Of a DNA stretch of 64,000 bases, positions 46,939 through 59,394 are shown piece by piece (position 1 is the stretch's first letter; each line of letters starts with the position of its first letter). The notes below the pieces were generated by a model, which saw only the letters and a list, made by a program, of their open reading frames with translations, had not been told where the DNA came from and did no database searches. A program made the translations under genes and the position numbers. Source of the stretch: Coniferiporia sulphurascens (lineage: Eukaryota > Basidiomycota > Agaricomycetes > Hymenochaetales > Hymenochaetaceae); assembly GCA_002794785.1 (NCBI GenBank), contig NBBA01000006.1:1364001-1428000 (forward strand), written 5' to 3'.

Positions 46939-47936
46939 GATGGTATTTCGGTATTGAGTGCTGGGTAGAGAATATTAATGCGGGTGGGGTACGACTACTG
47001 TATATGCGCGTCTATGAGGACATTCGTCTTGCAGTGACCAGTTCATGACATCATCGCCAGTAGCCACTTCACACCCGTACAACGCAGTCAAGCATCCCTA
47101 TATTCATATACACATAATCCAGATAAGGTGACAAAGGCCTTCTACAGAACACATATTAATCCACCGCACTCCTTACTCTCTAAGCTCTAACAGGCAGGCC
47201 GACGCAAATAACTTCGTAGTAGTAATAAAACATGCACGAAAAGAAAGAAAAGGGAGAATGTACGACAGAGTTGCTTGCGCATGTAATTGTGTACGCGCGC
47301 CTACTACAGAACCAGAACACGAACCAGGAAGAGGCTAGTAGGGGGGAGCGAGGGGCAATACGGCAAAAATGACTTATGTTATGTACTGTAATGAGGGGTG
47401 AACAACGAACAAACGTCAAATTGAACAAGGGCGCCCTCAGCGGGCAGATTAATAGAAACAGTTTTTAAACGAGGAAAAAGGGGGAGAAAACACGGTTCAA
47501 AACACAAAAAGAAAGAAAGGAAGGAAGAAAAAAGAGACAGCTTTTAAACAGCGGTGGTTGTTTCAGATATAAGTAAGGAAAGAAAAGGAAAGGAAAATAT
47601 AAATTTCAGGCTTTTCAAATCAAGGAGATAAAATTGACCATATATATGTCATATAAGATGAACCGTGATGCGTATGCGATAAGCCGAACATTAAAAGATG
47701 CTTGCGAGGTCATCATCGTTCGCGCTGAAGAGGGCGGGGTGTAATGTATGTACTTTTTTTAGATACTTTTGTACTACCGGCCCCGGCCCTGCTATGAAGG
47801 GAAAGGGAGGGCGCGGCAACATCGGCCAGCCGAATCCCGTGTCATCTTCTGTCCGAGAACCAGGAATGACATCGAGGTAGATTAGAAGACAAAGGGGAAT
47901 GAGAAGAAAGGAAGGGATGAACGAATGAGTGAATGA
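46939..47936. other. intergenic, nothing recognised
   Basis: About 1 kb upstream of the peroxiredoxin and downstream of the SFP1-like gene. A-rich stretches around 47465-47600 (GAAAGAAAGGAAGG type). No gene features. Confidence 0.5.
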
Positions 47937-50408
47937 TCACGACATCATCATGTCCATCGCCCCACCCTGCACGGCCCACTGCGCCTGCGAGTACGTCACC
48001 GCCGCCTGCTGCGGGATGGGCACAGACACCGGCTGACTGCCCTGCGTCTGATGTTGCCCGTACGGCGACCCCGAGCGAGGGCTATTGAACGGGCTCGCAT
48101 ACGCGCTCGCCGGCTGGCTCTGCATCGCAAACGCAAACGAGCTCCGCCCGCGCGCAGGGACAGGCGTCGACGGCTCGCTCAGCGTCGTCGGCGTGCTCTC
48201 GCCGTACATCTGCTCGCCCTCGCCTGCCGGCATGTCCGTGTCGAGCGAGATGCTCGGTGGACTCGGCTGGCTCTTCGTTGCGTCGTGGTTCCCGCTCGCT
48301 AACAACGCGAGGCCGCGCGCACCGTGATCACCCGAGTGTTGGTAATGGTACCGCAGCCCGTTCATGTTCTTGTATCGGCGCTGGCACGGTGGTACCTGGC
48401 AGCAGAACGGACGCAGACGTCTTTCCGCCTCGCGTTCCGACAGGCCCTCGACCGACGACAACTCCGGCGGTGGGGTGAAGTTGCACTGCCCGTGAGTGAC
48501 GTGGTACTTGAGCCCGTTCGCCTGCTTGTACGACTTCATGCAGCCCGGCTTCGGGCATTTGAACGGCTTTGAGAGCAGCAGGGACGATGCCGGCCGCGAG
48601 AGCGTCGTCGACGCCGCAGCTGGGGCGGCCGAGCCCTTCGAGTTAGCCCTCGACACAGCAGCGGAGCCAGATGCAATCGCATTCGACGACGACGGAGACG
48701 GTTCGCGTGATTGCGGAGGGGTTGCCCGCGGAGAAGTCATCACCATGCGCGAACCCGACGCCACTGGGACCGCTGCATTCTTCATCCCGTTCGAGGCACC
48801 GGCGTTCGACACTCTCCCAAAAAGCAGACCCGGATGGATCGCACTCTCAGCAGAAGATCCCCCCTCACCCATGCTAGGGTGCATTCCCATGTGCATGTTG
48901 CTGCTGCTTGCAATAGTGCCGGGGAAGCCGCTCGAGTAATCAGAATATCCCGAGTAGCCGTTCATCGCGCTAGCAACGAGTGCCGCGTGGCTCTGTGGGT
49001 TCTGCACGCCACCGCGTAGAGCGTACACTGAGGAGAAGTGATGCGGCGTCTTGCGCGCTCCCGCATACGGGTGTGCAAACATCGACACGCCCTTTGCAGG
49101 AAGGTGCACGCTGTCAAACGCCGACGGCCCCGTGGACATTGCGTTCGTCGGAGTCATAAGCGCTGCTTCGCCAGATACTGGGGAGGCCCAAGGGAATGAG
49201 CTCTGGCCGGACGCGGCGAAGCTGACACCATTCACAGGCGAAACGGGTGTCGAGAGCAGCGGTGTATCGGGGGGCGAGGACACAGAAGAGATGGTGCCGT
49301 TCGAATTGTACCGATATGGGGGACAGCTGGGGAGGGCGACGCCATCAGCCCCGGGGGACGAGTGAGAGGAAGACGACGAAGGAGGCGAATCGACCTCCAT
49401 CTCGAGGTCCATATCGTCAGGATCAAAGCCACCGCCAGTCATGGCGAGAGAAAGGCTGTTGTTCTGCCGCACATGGTTAGGACGTGTCGTACTGCCAGTG
49501 GGGCCAAGAGCGCCAGCGAGGGAAGAATCGTTACTGCGAGCGGACATGCTCGATGCGGCGCCGGAGGCGTTTGGGGGCTGTCCCAAAGTAGATGAAGAGG
49601 ACGACGAATCGACGAGGAATACGTGGTGCGTCTCGAAATGCTCGACGAGCTCGTGCATATCAGGCAGCGGGAACCCACAGCAAGAGAAGTTCCGGTACTG
49701 CGGGCGGTTACGTCAGCATATAGGCTAAATAGAACACGCGGCAGTCGCAAATATATCGCAAGTGACAGGGTTCGAGTCTCAGACTCGGGCGGTGTGGCCA
49801 AGAAGTGATGACGGATGCAGCATGCACCCAAGGGGATCAAGAGAAAGAGATCACGAAGCTCCGAAGGGCAGGCACACACAAACACCGCTGGAACGGAACA
49901 ATGGCGTCGACTGGGAGGCAGGACAAGGAAGAGAAAGAAGGGCACAAGGGAAGAGAAGGAGAGGGTAATATGAAACATGTGAGACACGAAGCACCAAGCT
50001 TACCTGCTCTATCTCGCGCTCGGACATGCGGGTGTTGATGAGGGAGCTGTGATCCGACTCGATCGAGGAAGAGACGCGGCACTTGAAATCGCTCGGACTA
50101 GGAAAACGCACGCGCGGGAGAACGCATACAGATCAGTCAGTTTGGTCGATGCACGATGGGGAGAGCATAACTCACTCGAGGGGGTTGAGGAGCTGGCCAG
50201 CGGGCGAGAAGCCGGGGTAGAGCTTGCTGCCGAAGCTTAGACTCGTGCCAGCGACGGAGCCCAGGGAGCCGGAGACGAAGAGGGGGCCGGGGTGGATAGA
50301 CCAACTCTGGCTGCCGTCACCGCGGGGAGATTTGCTGGCCCAGCCCTGGCTCTGGCTCTGAGAGCGAGCCTGGGGGGCGATGGATATGGGCTGCGTAGTA
50401 GCGGCCAT
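47937..50408 (-). CDS. SFP1: SFP1-like split C2H2 zinc-finger transcription factor
   Basis: Predicted 695-residue nuclear transcription factor. Three exons join exactly in phase: 50176-50408, 50004-50097 and 47937-49697. The N-terminal finger, YRNFSCCGFPLPDMHELVEHFETHH (Cys115/Cys116 area to His134), straddles the second intron. About residues 488-514 hold FKCPKPGCMKSYKQANGLKYHVTHGQC, and about 538-566 hold PFCCQVPPCQRRYKNMNGLRYHYQHSGDH. This split arrangement, with the two C-terminal fingers close together, is that of the Sfp1 family, which controls ribosome-biogenesis and growth genes in yeast. Long Ser/Pro-rich disordered segments lie between, including SSSSSHSSPG and SREPSPSSS. Gene symbol by family resemblance, not proven orthology. 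Confidence 0.85.
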
Positions 50409-50542
50409 GGGGGTAGGACGCGACGGCGAACGGGGGAGTGCGGATTAGGCGGACGCAAGGAGAGATAGGCAAAGACTCGAAGGTAGACTCGTAGTCGGGG
50501 GGCGGGGTGCGCGGTGCGGAAGCGCAGAGAGGAGACGGAGTA

Positions 50543-50550
50543 CTTTTATA
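50543..50550 (-). promoter_or_regulatory. candidate TATA box of the SFP1-like gene
   Basis: Minus-strand TATAAAAG about 140 nt before the start codon at 50408. The distance is a little long, leaving room for a longer 5' leader. Confidence 0.4.
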
Positions 50551-52909
50551 AAGTGAGCGACGGGCACAGCGCTGAGCAAACCAGGCGTGAGGAGACGATG
50601 GCCGTCCAGCGGTGTTTGTCACCATGTTTATGTTTATACTGCCTGACGCCACACTTCGTCCTTTTCCCACGCACCAAACAAACAGCCATCGTAAATGATC
50701 TCTCGATCTTGGACCCTGGCACCTCGTGGACGACCCACCAGTCTGGCGCAGCTGAAGCACTCTGTCTGCCGTCCCCGGCTCGTCCCGGCCCCCCTCGCCC
50801 CCGCCCATTCGCTATCCCTTGCCCGCCGCCGTAGTGACGCGACGTGACGCCTGGTCACCATCCTGTGTCTTCGTCATCCCCGTCACGCCCCCCCCTCGCT
50901 CCCCCGACCTGTCCGTACACCACCGACGTCCGCACGCGGGGCGGTGCCGCCCCACCATCCGTGGCCCGGCGACACCATCCGTCCGCCCCGTGTCCGCCAC
51001 CGGCCACCACACCACCGGTCTCCCGCCTACGTAACGCCCCCCGCGCCTGGCGCATTACGAGCAGGCCACAACGTCAATCATGTCCACCCCCACCCTACAC
51101 CCGCATCGTCGTCGCCTGCCCTGAGGCGATGACACAAACCCACTCCGCCGTGCCCGTCTCTCACACGCAGGTACCCGCGGCGCGACAGGGAAGAGGGAAG
51201 GGAGGTAGCATGTCTACCTCTTTCTGTCGCTCTCGCTCGCGTTCATTTCACCTAGGTTTTCGCGTCGAGCAGTGCACTAACCGCACCCGGCTCATCCACT
51301 ACTCCTGAGTCCCGCCTGTCTCATTGGCTCGATGTCCTGAAACACGTCTACTGAGGGCGGAGACGAGGCGGGCCGGGTCCAGGGTAAACGATTTCAGGCC
51401 ATTCCCGAGCCAGTCGTCTTTTTCCACCCGATCTCTGTCCATTACAGTACACAGTTGCCCAAGTCCACTCTACACTACTACTGCAGCCTACAATCTATGC
51501 CCAAAACACGAATGGAAACCCCGCCGCGAGTAGATCCGCGGAGGACGAGGATGCAGGAGAGTGCCTGTATGTACAAGCCCAGAGGCTACGCTGGCTCGTT
51601 AATCATCATCACAAGCACGGCCTCCCAACTTGAGGTGTCTCCTTCGTTCCCGCAACGGGGCGCAGTCGCGCAGGCTAGGCCCTGGACCCCCCGCCTCAGT
51701 CCCAACAACTCCGACCCCGGATCCGGCGTGATGTGTTCGCGAGTCCGAAACCCGTCCCAGCGGCCGGCGTCGACCGATCGGGGCATCCGGCTCTACACTT
51801 TATTTAAAACTCAGTCGCAACCCAATTATAACAATTTATTTACCCTTTCGTGTGAAAATCATTCATTCTCATAAGTACATACCGCGGTCCGTCAGCTGCC
51901 CGATTAGGCGCCTTGCTCGCCCGATCCGAGTCCGCTCCGCCGCCGCTCTTTCCCTTTCAACGTCCCCTTCAGCGCTGTGTGTGGGACGCGCCGCGCTCCA
52001 AACCTTGCCTGCTGAACCATGAACTCGGAACTCAGAGGAGGGTGGAGGGCGCCCAACACCGGCGCCCCCGCAACCGTCAACCGTCGGCCGCCAGTGGACG
52101 CCCACCCTCCCCGTCCGTATCATTTCATCTGAACAGCCGGACGACGGTGTCTGTACCGTCTGTACCCGCCCCCTTCCTACTCCGTGCTGAGGGCGAGGGT
52201 AAACGCCGTCATCCGCTTCGAGCTCGGGCTCGGGTTCCCAGTCCCAACGGGCGTCATGAACGCCTTTTACATCACGCGTCACCTGTTCCAGTATCTAATC
52301 CTAGCGCAACGTACACGGTACACGGTACACGCACACACCCCCTGCGTCTACACAAACGCTTCGCGATCGCTGCAAAAAACCCCTTCCTTTCTTCCGAGTC
52401 CGGTCTCGTCTCCGTCCGTCTCTGTTCATCGTTCCTCTTGAACTCTATGCACGCTTTCGGACAAACGTTTTGCGGTATCGCCCCGGCTCGGAGCGCGCGC
52501 TTCGCACTTAGAGACCCCCCTGCTCAGCTCGTACGTTCCGTTTTAAATTAATTTTTAGGCGTACGAACGCGTTTCGCGTGGTTTCTGAATACTCTCTCTC
52601 TCTCTCTGACCTCCTGAGAGCTTCCCGCAAAAAAAAAAAAAGATGAGTGTTCGCGGGTACTGTAATGGCGAAGACCGCGACGGGGTTTGAGGCTTTGGAT
52701 AGCTCTGTCCAGTTTCCTACCCTGCCCCTGGCCCCCCTGCCCTCGGGGTCCGCGTTCCGGATGGATGGATGGATATCTTGGGATATCCGAAGACCCTATC
52801 CCCATCTCTTCTGAGAGACCGAGGGAGAGAAAGGACGGAGTTGAGGGGGGCGGAAGGGGGGCTAGACGCCCCGACGTCCAACGTCCAACGTCTTGCATCC
52901 AAGACCCTT

Positions 52910-52932
52910 CCTTTCTTTCTTTCTTTCTTTCT
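52910..52932. repeat. CTTT tetranucleotide microsatellite
   Basis: About five tandem CTTT units. Confidence 0.85.
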
Positions 52933-53209
52933 TCCCTCTCACTCTCTCGATATCGAAGAACGGCATATCGAAGACGAAGACAGGATGTGTAGAAGGGCAG
53001 AAGCAGCCAATCAGGTATATTTGAATCGTATGTATTGTATTGTGTGTCTGTAGCGCGAGATTAGAGAAAAGAGAAAGGAAAGGTTCCCATTTGCAACTCC
53101 GATCCGGGAGAGCCTGAGGGGGTGGGGAACTTGAAGGAGGTGGAGTGGTTATGCGTACTGCGTACTACGGTATGGCCATGGGCGAAGAACAACGTTTGCC
53201 TGGCCAGGG

Positions 53210-53262
53210 TCCGGGTCCAAGTCTTGGTCTAGGTCTGGACCTGGACCCGGATCTGAATCTCG
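53210..53262. repeat. degenerate hexamer tract (GGTCCA/GGACCT type)
   Basis: Repeating variants of GGTCCR, GGTCTA and GGACCT spaced by six, for example TCTGGACCTGGACCCGGATC. It looks like an old slippage product of a hexanucleotide. Confidence 0.6.
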
Positions 53263-54236
53263 CCCAAAGTAAAAAAGTGAAAGTGAGGCTGCGCATCAGG
53301 TAACAGCCTGAGGTTGGGTGTTATTGTGGTGGCGATGCGATACAGCCACACCGTGACGCCGACGGATTTTGTTGGAGCTCTCAGGCTCCCAACGGAAGCT
53401 CCTAAAGCATACAGTGCATACGTGCATCGCGGTGGGGCCGCGGTTTGGGGCAGGGCCATAGAACGCGTACGCGCTGCGAATAAGGGCTGTGTTCTGGTTC
53501 TATTCGGGAAAGGGGGAGGGAAACGAGGGACGAGAGACGAGAGACGCGGGAACGCTGAATGAGGGGCGGGGAGCGGGGAACGAGACGTGGAGGTTAGGGA
53601 GTGGGGATAAGGAAACGGTAGGGCACCGGAATGAGAATGATGATGGAATGGCGCTCGCTGATTAGTGCTCCTTGTGTGATTTCCTGGTTCAAGTTCCTGA
53701 TGGGAGTACTGAGTGGGTGGGTGGGCCGCAAGGGGGCGGCGTTCCCCGCTCCCCGTTCCGAGGTCGTAAAGGGTAGATTAGTACTTTCGCATTTAGGTAC
53801 TAGCCTGGGGGTGCGCAACCTTGTTCGAACCGCCGGGTTCTTTTGAGAGTGCTAGTGTGGAATGGGTGTCATCATGATGCAGTGGATCATGGATTCATGG
53901 ACTCGGATCGCCGGCCCGACTTGGATTTGGATCTGCGTTGTTGACTGTTGACTTCGAGTCCGACCTTACTAACTCCTCCCGGCAACAAACAACCTGAACT
54001 TTCTTGCTACCCCCGACTTGACCTTTCGGGTGAAACGACTCGGAATGTTGCAGGTGAGAAAGAACCAGGGACCGAGGCTCTGACTTGGATTCGGACCCGC
54101 ACCCCGCTTGCTAGCCGTACAACTTGAAGGCAAGGAGATTGCCAGTGGAAACTGGGACTCACGCTCAGGCTGTGCTAGCGTCCCTTTGCTAAGCCTCAGG
54201 CTGAGGCCGCCCTTCCAACAATTCGAGTCTGGTCTC

Positions 54237-54261
54237 TGAGTTCTGAGTTCTGAGTTCTGAG
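54237..54261. repeat. TTCTGAG heptamer repeat
   Basis: Three and a half tandem copies. Confidence 0.85.
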
Positions 54262-54292
54262 CTGTTCATTTCATTCGAGCTTCGGTACGTGA

Positions 54293-54315
54293 ATGGAGAT
54301 GGAGATGGAGATGGA
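54293..54315. repeat. GGAGAT hexamer repeat
   Basis: Nearly four tandem copies of TGGAGA. Confidence 0.85.
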
Positions 54316-57300
54316 AACCGAAAACCAGGGAATGCGATGTAAAGCAAGTGCAATGCGCGCCCGGCGGCGAGCCTGAGATGGACTCGGAGCGAAGAGCGAA
54401 GAGCACTAGTGGTCACTGCCAATCGGTTCACACACTGCGAAAACGAAGAAAAAGAGTATTGGACTCTATCCCTGGGCAGGACAAAAACATCGATCGGCGT
54501 CGACATCCTATCCTGCCAATAGTATGACGGGCAGTAATAACTACCCCACCCGGGCCCCTGTTGCTGAACCACTGGCACTGAACCGATTTATAACTACACC
54601 GCTACTGCCATTGTGCCGAACAGTGTGTCTTGAAGTGCAGATGGAGCGAACCTCCGAGCCTTAGATGCTCAGGACCCGTAACCTTCAAGTTCAGTCTCTG
54701 TCTCCGTCTCCGTCTCCAGAATTAAATAGCATCGTAACTGGATGATATCGCTTTTGAACGCCTATAACGAGCCCACGACCCAAATGAATGGCGGGGAAGT
54801 TGAAGAAAAAGAAAGGGAAAAAAAGGAAACACGGCGGCACCGTAACGACGGTGAACTTGAACGAACGTATAGGATTATATAAATGCGAGTTCTGGTTCTG
54901 AACTTCAAAACTGCCCGTTCTGCGTGCGATGTACGGTGTACGGCCTACGAGCTACGGTCTACCCCTGTCCTGGACCTGACTTCCTTTTTTCGGTGGGTAG
55001 TGGCACAATGACATGATGGCACAATGTCACAATGCATCAATGCGTCAACTGCTGATTCTGGTTCTGATTAGCACGGAGGTGTGACCGCCGGGTGGCAGCT
55101 ACAATAGTGAACACTAGTATTGTACATACGATTATCGACCTCAGGGTTCATACATACATAATTGCCCTGACCCTGGCTTCCTTCCGTGTTTGGAAGTGTC
55201 GGGGGCGGCGCAATATAATGTACACTGTGCAATGTGCACCGTTGATGGGTGCCAATCAGTGGGCGTGTGCAGTTGTCCGTCGTCCGTTGTTCCCTTTCCG
55301 AGTCGACCTTCTCTCGGCGGGGACTTTCCCGACTTGGGTGCTTCTTTTCCTGAGCACTTCCCGCGTACGTTTGCCTTCGCTTTCCAAGTTCCTTCGCAAA
55401 CTTCGCCGTGCCTTTTTTTTTTTTGTGCGTGTGTGTGTGGTCACTGTTGATCGACCTTGCGACGGTTCGTACGTACAGTGTATCCTCGCGGGAATCTAGT
55501 ACTAGTCCTTCGATTTACATACGCCGTAAGTATGTGCCGGATCATGATGTATAGTGTAACTGTGTACCGATTTACTATCTGGTGCTTCTTCCCTATCGGG
55601 CTGGTTCTACCGCTTGCGTGTGTTGCGCGTGGCCTACCAGAGGCCTGGAAAACGAAGCGCAGATGGCAGCATCCCGGTGGGCTGATAGCTGGACAGGGGT
55701 GGGGGTGGGGGGCGGCCAGCCGTTAATTTAGCTCTGCCGTCTGACCGTCCGAACATCTCTCTATCAATCTATCCATCCGTCTGTCCGTCCGTTCAATGAT
55801 ATCTACACGTATTCGTATTCGTATTCACATTCACATATATTCGTCCGTCTGTGCCTGCCGTCTGGCAGCTCCGGAACAAGTAGTGTCAGAATCACCCCTA
55901 CCTCTACCCGCCAGGGGGGAGGAAGCCCGCGATTTTTCTCTCACTGGCAGACCTTTTTCTTTCTTCTTTTCTTTCCCTTTTCTTTTCTTTTCTTCGCCCG
56001 TCAAAGGCGTGCGTGCGTGGGCCCGTTGCGGTTATTAATGATAATGTATTAATGTAAGACTGGTACTTCGAGCTTCGAGATACGTTTTGGCCTTCCGGGC
56101 TCTCCGCGATGCACGGTGCCGCGAGCGTGCCGTGCATGTGTGTGCCGCGTGCCGCGTGCCTTTCCTTGGCCTCCCTGAGACTCCGTGTGCGTGAACGCAT
56201 TAACGTTGGTTAATACGTCGATGTACATAGCACATAGCGTACGTATTGCTAGCGGTTCGCCCGTTTTCGCGGGATTGTGTTGGGTCGCGGTTCTTCCTCC
56301 CTCCTGCCATCAGCCATCATGCCCTGTCGACGTCGATGATGCTACCCCTTATCACGCCGGAGACAGACTCGTACGCCGCGCCAAGCATTAATTGCTTGTG
56401 CGGCGGACCAGACTAGTACTGGGAAGCGTCTCCCCCAGTCCCCTCTCGTGCCGGAAGAGAAGCCTCAGGAGGAGAAAGCCGTTAAGGTGGGAAGGAGCCC
56501 TAGGCCTGTTCTGGGCGTTGACGTCGAAACTGTCTCCCCCCTGAGCGGCCGAGACGAGACTCAAATTGGGACTGAGACCGAGACGGTTTTAGGCGCCCGG
56601 CGGACGAACGAACGACGTAGACGTGGACGTGTTGTCCGTGCCTGACGCGCGCGTGCCGTAAGCAAACAAACAAGGGAGTCCTTTCCCTATTGGGCGCTTT
56701 TCCGAGTTCTGAGCTCCGACTGAAAGAATTTACTTTTGGTGTTGCTTCCCTTTTTTTTCGGATTTCGTTTTTCTCATCCCCCCATTTCGTAAACCCCGTT
56801 ATGCTAAGTATGGTATCGTGTTGCACGTACGCTTTGGCGGATGTCGGCGGGTTCGACGCGCTCTGGATTCCATGTTCCGTGATTGATTTGGATTTGGATT
56901 TGGGCCTGGAACGGCTCGACGTGCGGCGATGCGGTTGGGCGGGTGCCCTTTCGGTCTGGAGTCTGGACGTCAGGGCGCGGCGGGCGGGCCCTGTCGATCA
57001 GTCGATCATTATCATCAGCATCAACTAACCGTCATCAGCAGTACTAGTAGCACCATCACCGTCCGCTGCATCTGTATCTGTCTGTCCCCCGAGTGCCAGC
57101 GCCGGCACTACTGTGCCAGGTGCCGAATGGTGATATCACTGATTAATAGCGACGCCCTGATGCTTTGATGCCGATCGCATGCATGCCCCCCCCCGCCTGG
57201 AGCGGGAGAGTCGGCGCGCGGCGCACGTTGCTGTGCTACGCGCTATGCTGCGGCGGTGCGTTGGTGATATACACCGACATGTACTATATATACCTGCCTT

Positions 57301-58664
57301 ATTGCTGATGGCTCTGTTCGCCGTGCTTCGGCGCAAGCCTTCCCCGTTCAAAATAGGAGCAGAACCAACGGTCGACATCAAGCACCGTGATCGCCACCGT
57401 GACCTTCCACTCTTCACCCTCGTCACCCGTCCCGAATCCCGACGATGGGCAGTGCGATGGGGGGCTTGATCCTCGTACGCCGGACCCGTTTCGCAGCTGT
57501 ACACACTGTACATATGTACACGCATCACCATTTCAAGTTAGCGCTCCAGCGGTAGGTTCTGCTATTTTGAGCACTGCAACAAACAAACAGCTTCGCTTCT
57601 GTCGGGCCCCCACCACGACGCGTCTTCCGTGCCAGCGAACCCTCGACACGCGCCCACAGCGTGCGTGTGCGAAGCCTTGCCCTGCGTCTGCGTCTGCGTC
57701 TGTATTTGCGTCGCGTAGGGAAATAGACGCTGCTTGCTATCTCTGGAGCGCGCAACGACTGTCGTACCGCAGAACACGGCGAACCCCAAATACAGACGCC
57801 CTAGGCCTGTCTCTAACTAATAATCTCTATCAATTGCCCTGTACGGAGGGTAGCGGCAGAGGCGGCTGTGGAGACGGAGACGCGCGCGGACGGCGGACGG
57901 CGCCAGGGAATAACTTAGACTCTTTGTTCCGGGCGCGCCTGTCTAATAAAGTAAATACCGCATACCGCAAAGACTCGGGTCCACCGCTCAGGCTGGTTCT
58001 TAGGTGCCCGCGCGCTGATCCCTGATATCTCAACTGATTCATGATCAGCACTACTTATTCAGGGCAGGGGCTCAGGATCAGGATCAGGAGCTCAGGAGCC
58101 AGCAACAACCGCGATACGCGATATGGAACCCCGGGCTTGTGGCTGTGGCTGTGATCCCGTGATCCACACAGATACAGTATACGTACTGTGCTGTACTGTG
58201 CAGACCGACTCGGATGCGAACCCAAGCAACGTACGTCCATACCCATACCCATATCCGTCCCCTCCGTCAATCCTCCAGCCATGCATCCATGCATCCATGA
58301 TACATCCAATCCGCTTTCGATTTCCGGCGGGCGTGGTGCGTGTGCGTGTGTATGGAAGGAAGGTAAGGAAAGGGGGTGGCTCGGTGCTCAACAACGCTCA
58401 CAGCTCAACAACGCTCAACCGCCCACGTTTCGCTTCGCGGCCGCATACGGTTCCTGCTTCCTACTTCCGAGCGTACAAACTAGTTGATACTTGATACTTG
58501 ATCGTGAAGGGGTGGAGGGAGAGGGAGGGAGGGGGGGGTGGAGCGTCACAGCCGCGTCCCCTCGTCCTCATCCGTCCATCCAGGTTCCTACCCCACTCTT
58601 CCTCCCGCCGACTCCGAGGCGAGTTGGTTGGGAGGCTCGGGCAGCCCGGACCGAACGAAAGAAC

Positions 58665-58693
58665 CGAACGAACGAACGAACGAACGAACGAAC
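58665..58693. repeat. CGAA tetranucleotide microsatellite
   Basis: About seven tandem CGAA units just before a short CG run (CGCGCGCG). Confidence 0.85.
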
Positions 58694-59080
58694 GCGCGCG
58701 CTTATCTCCTTCGTGGCTGAGGACGACCAAGGGGGTCAGGGGAGGAGAAAGGAGAAAAGGGGGAGGTCAAGATCAGGGATCCGACTCGGTTATACCGTAA
58801 CTCGGAATCAATATTGCCACGCGCGGGCGCGCCGCGGATTACTGTACTGTACATCCGAGTCGCTGTCTGCTCTCTGACTTTCAAGTTCTTGTCCGTCCGT
58901 CTGTTCGTTCAGTCGCGCGTTTGTTAGTTAGTTAGTCCCCCCCGCGCCTCCGTACTCGTCGCTCTTCACCGGCCACGCGTTCCGTTCCGGCAGCCTGAGA
59001 GAACAAACACACAAAGTTAGGGAATATCGGTTTCGTTCGTTCTGCGTTGTGGCTGGGAAAACCCGTTAGCTGAAAGAGGG

Positions 59081-59099
59081 GCTCGGACTCGGACTCGGA
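59081..59099. repeat. ACTCGG hexamer in tandem
   Basis: Three copies of CTCGGA in a row. This is the tandem form of the word dispersed through the region; TCCGAGTCCGAGTCC-like tandem is also seen near 60221-60232 on the other strand. Confidence 0.85.
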
Positions 59100-59373
59100 A
59101 GCGCGCGTCCGAGTCTCGCTGTATATATAATTTTGGCGCCCATGCGCTGTCGATTATTTATTTATACACATTTTATAATATCTCGTCTCAGTGATGATTG
59201 GGGGGCGCTACGCTTTGGCGCTTAGCGCAGACGCTCAGTTCTCATACGCCCACGCCCACGCCCAACGCCCGTGCCACTCCCAACCCCCAACCTCATTCCT
59301 GTCCTTCCTTTTTTTGAATACGATTCGGAAATTCCTTGTTCGTCGGGCGTCAGTGAAGGTCTGGCGTTCTGCT

Positions 59374-59394
59374 GTTCTGTTCTGTTCTGTTCTG
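59374..59394. repeat. TTCTG pentamer repeat
   Basis: Four tandem copies of GTTCT. Confidence 0.85.

Noticed and set aside
49765..49785. GGTTCGAGTC B-box-like word within an intron of the SFP1-like gene.
   Set aside because: The bases flanking the loop do not pair and no A box or acceptor stem is found.
51913..52551. 212-codon plus-strand open frame upstream of the SFP1-like gene.
   Set aside because: Composition is low-complexity Ser/Arg/Pro, with no domain and no good start context; GC-rich DNA gives such frames by chance.
57387..58025. 212-codon plus-strand open frame in the right gene-free region.
   Set aside because: No domain, repeat-derived segments and no splice plan.
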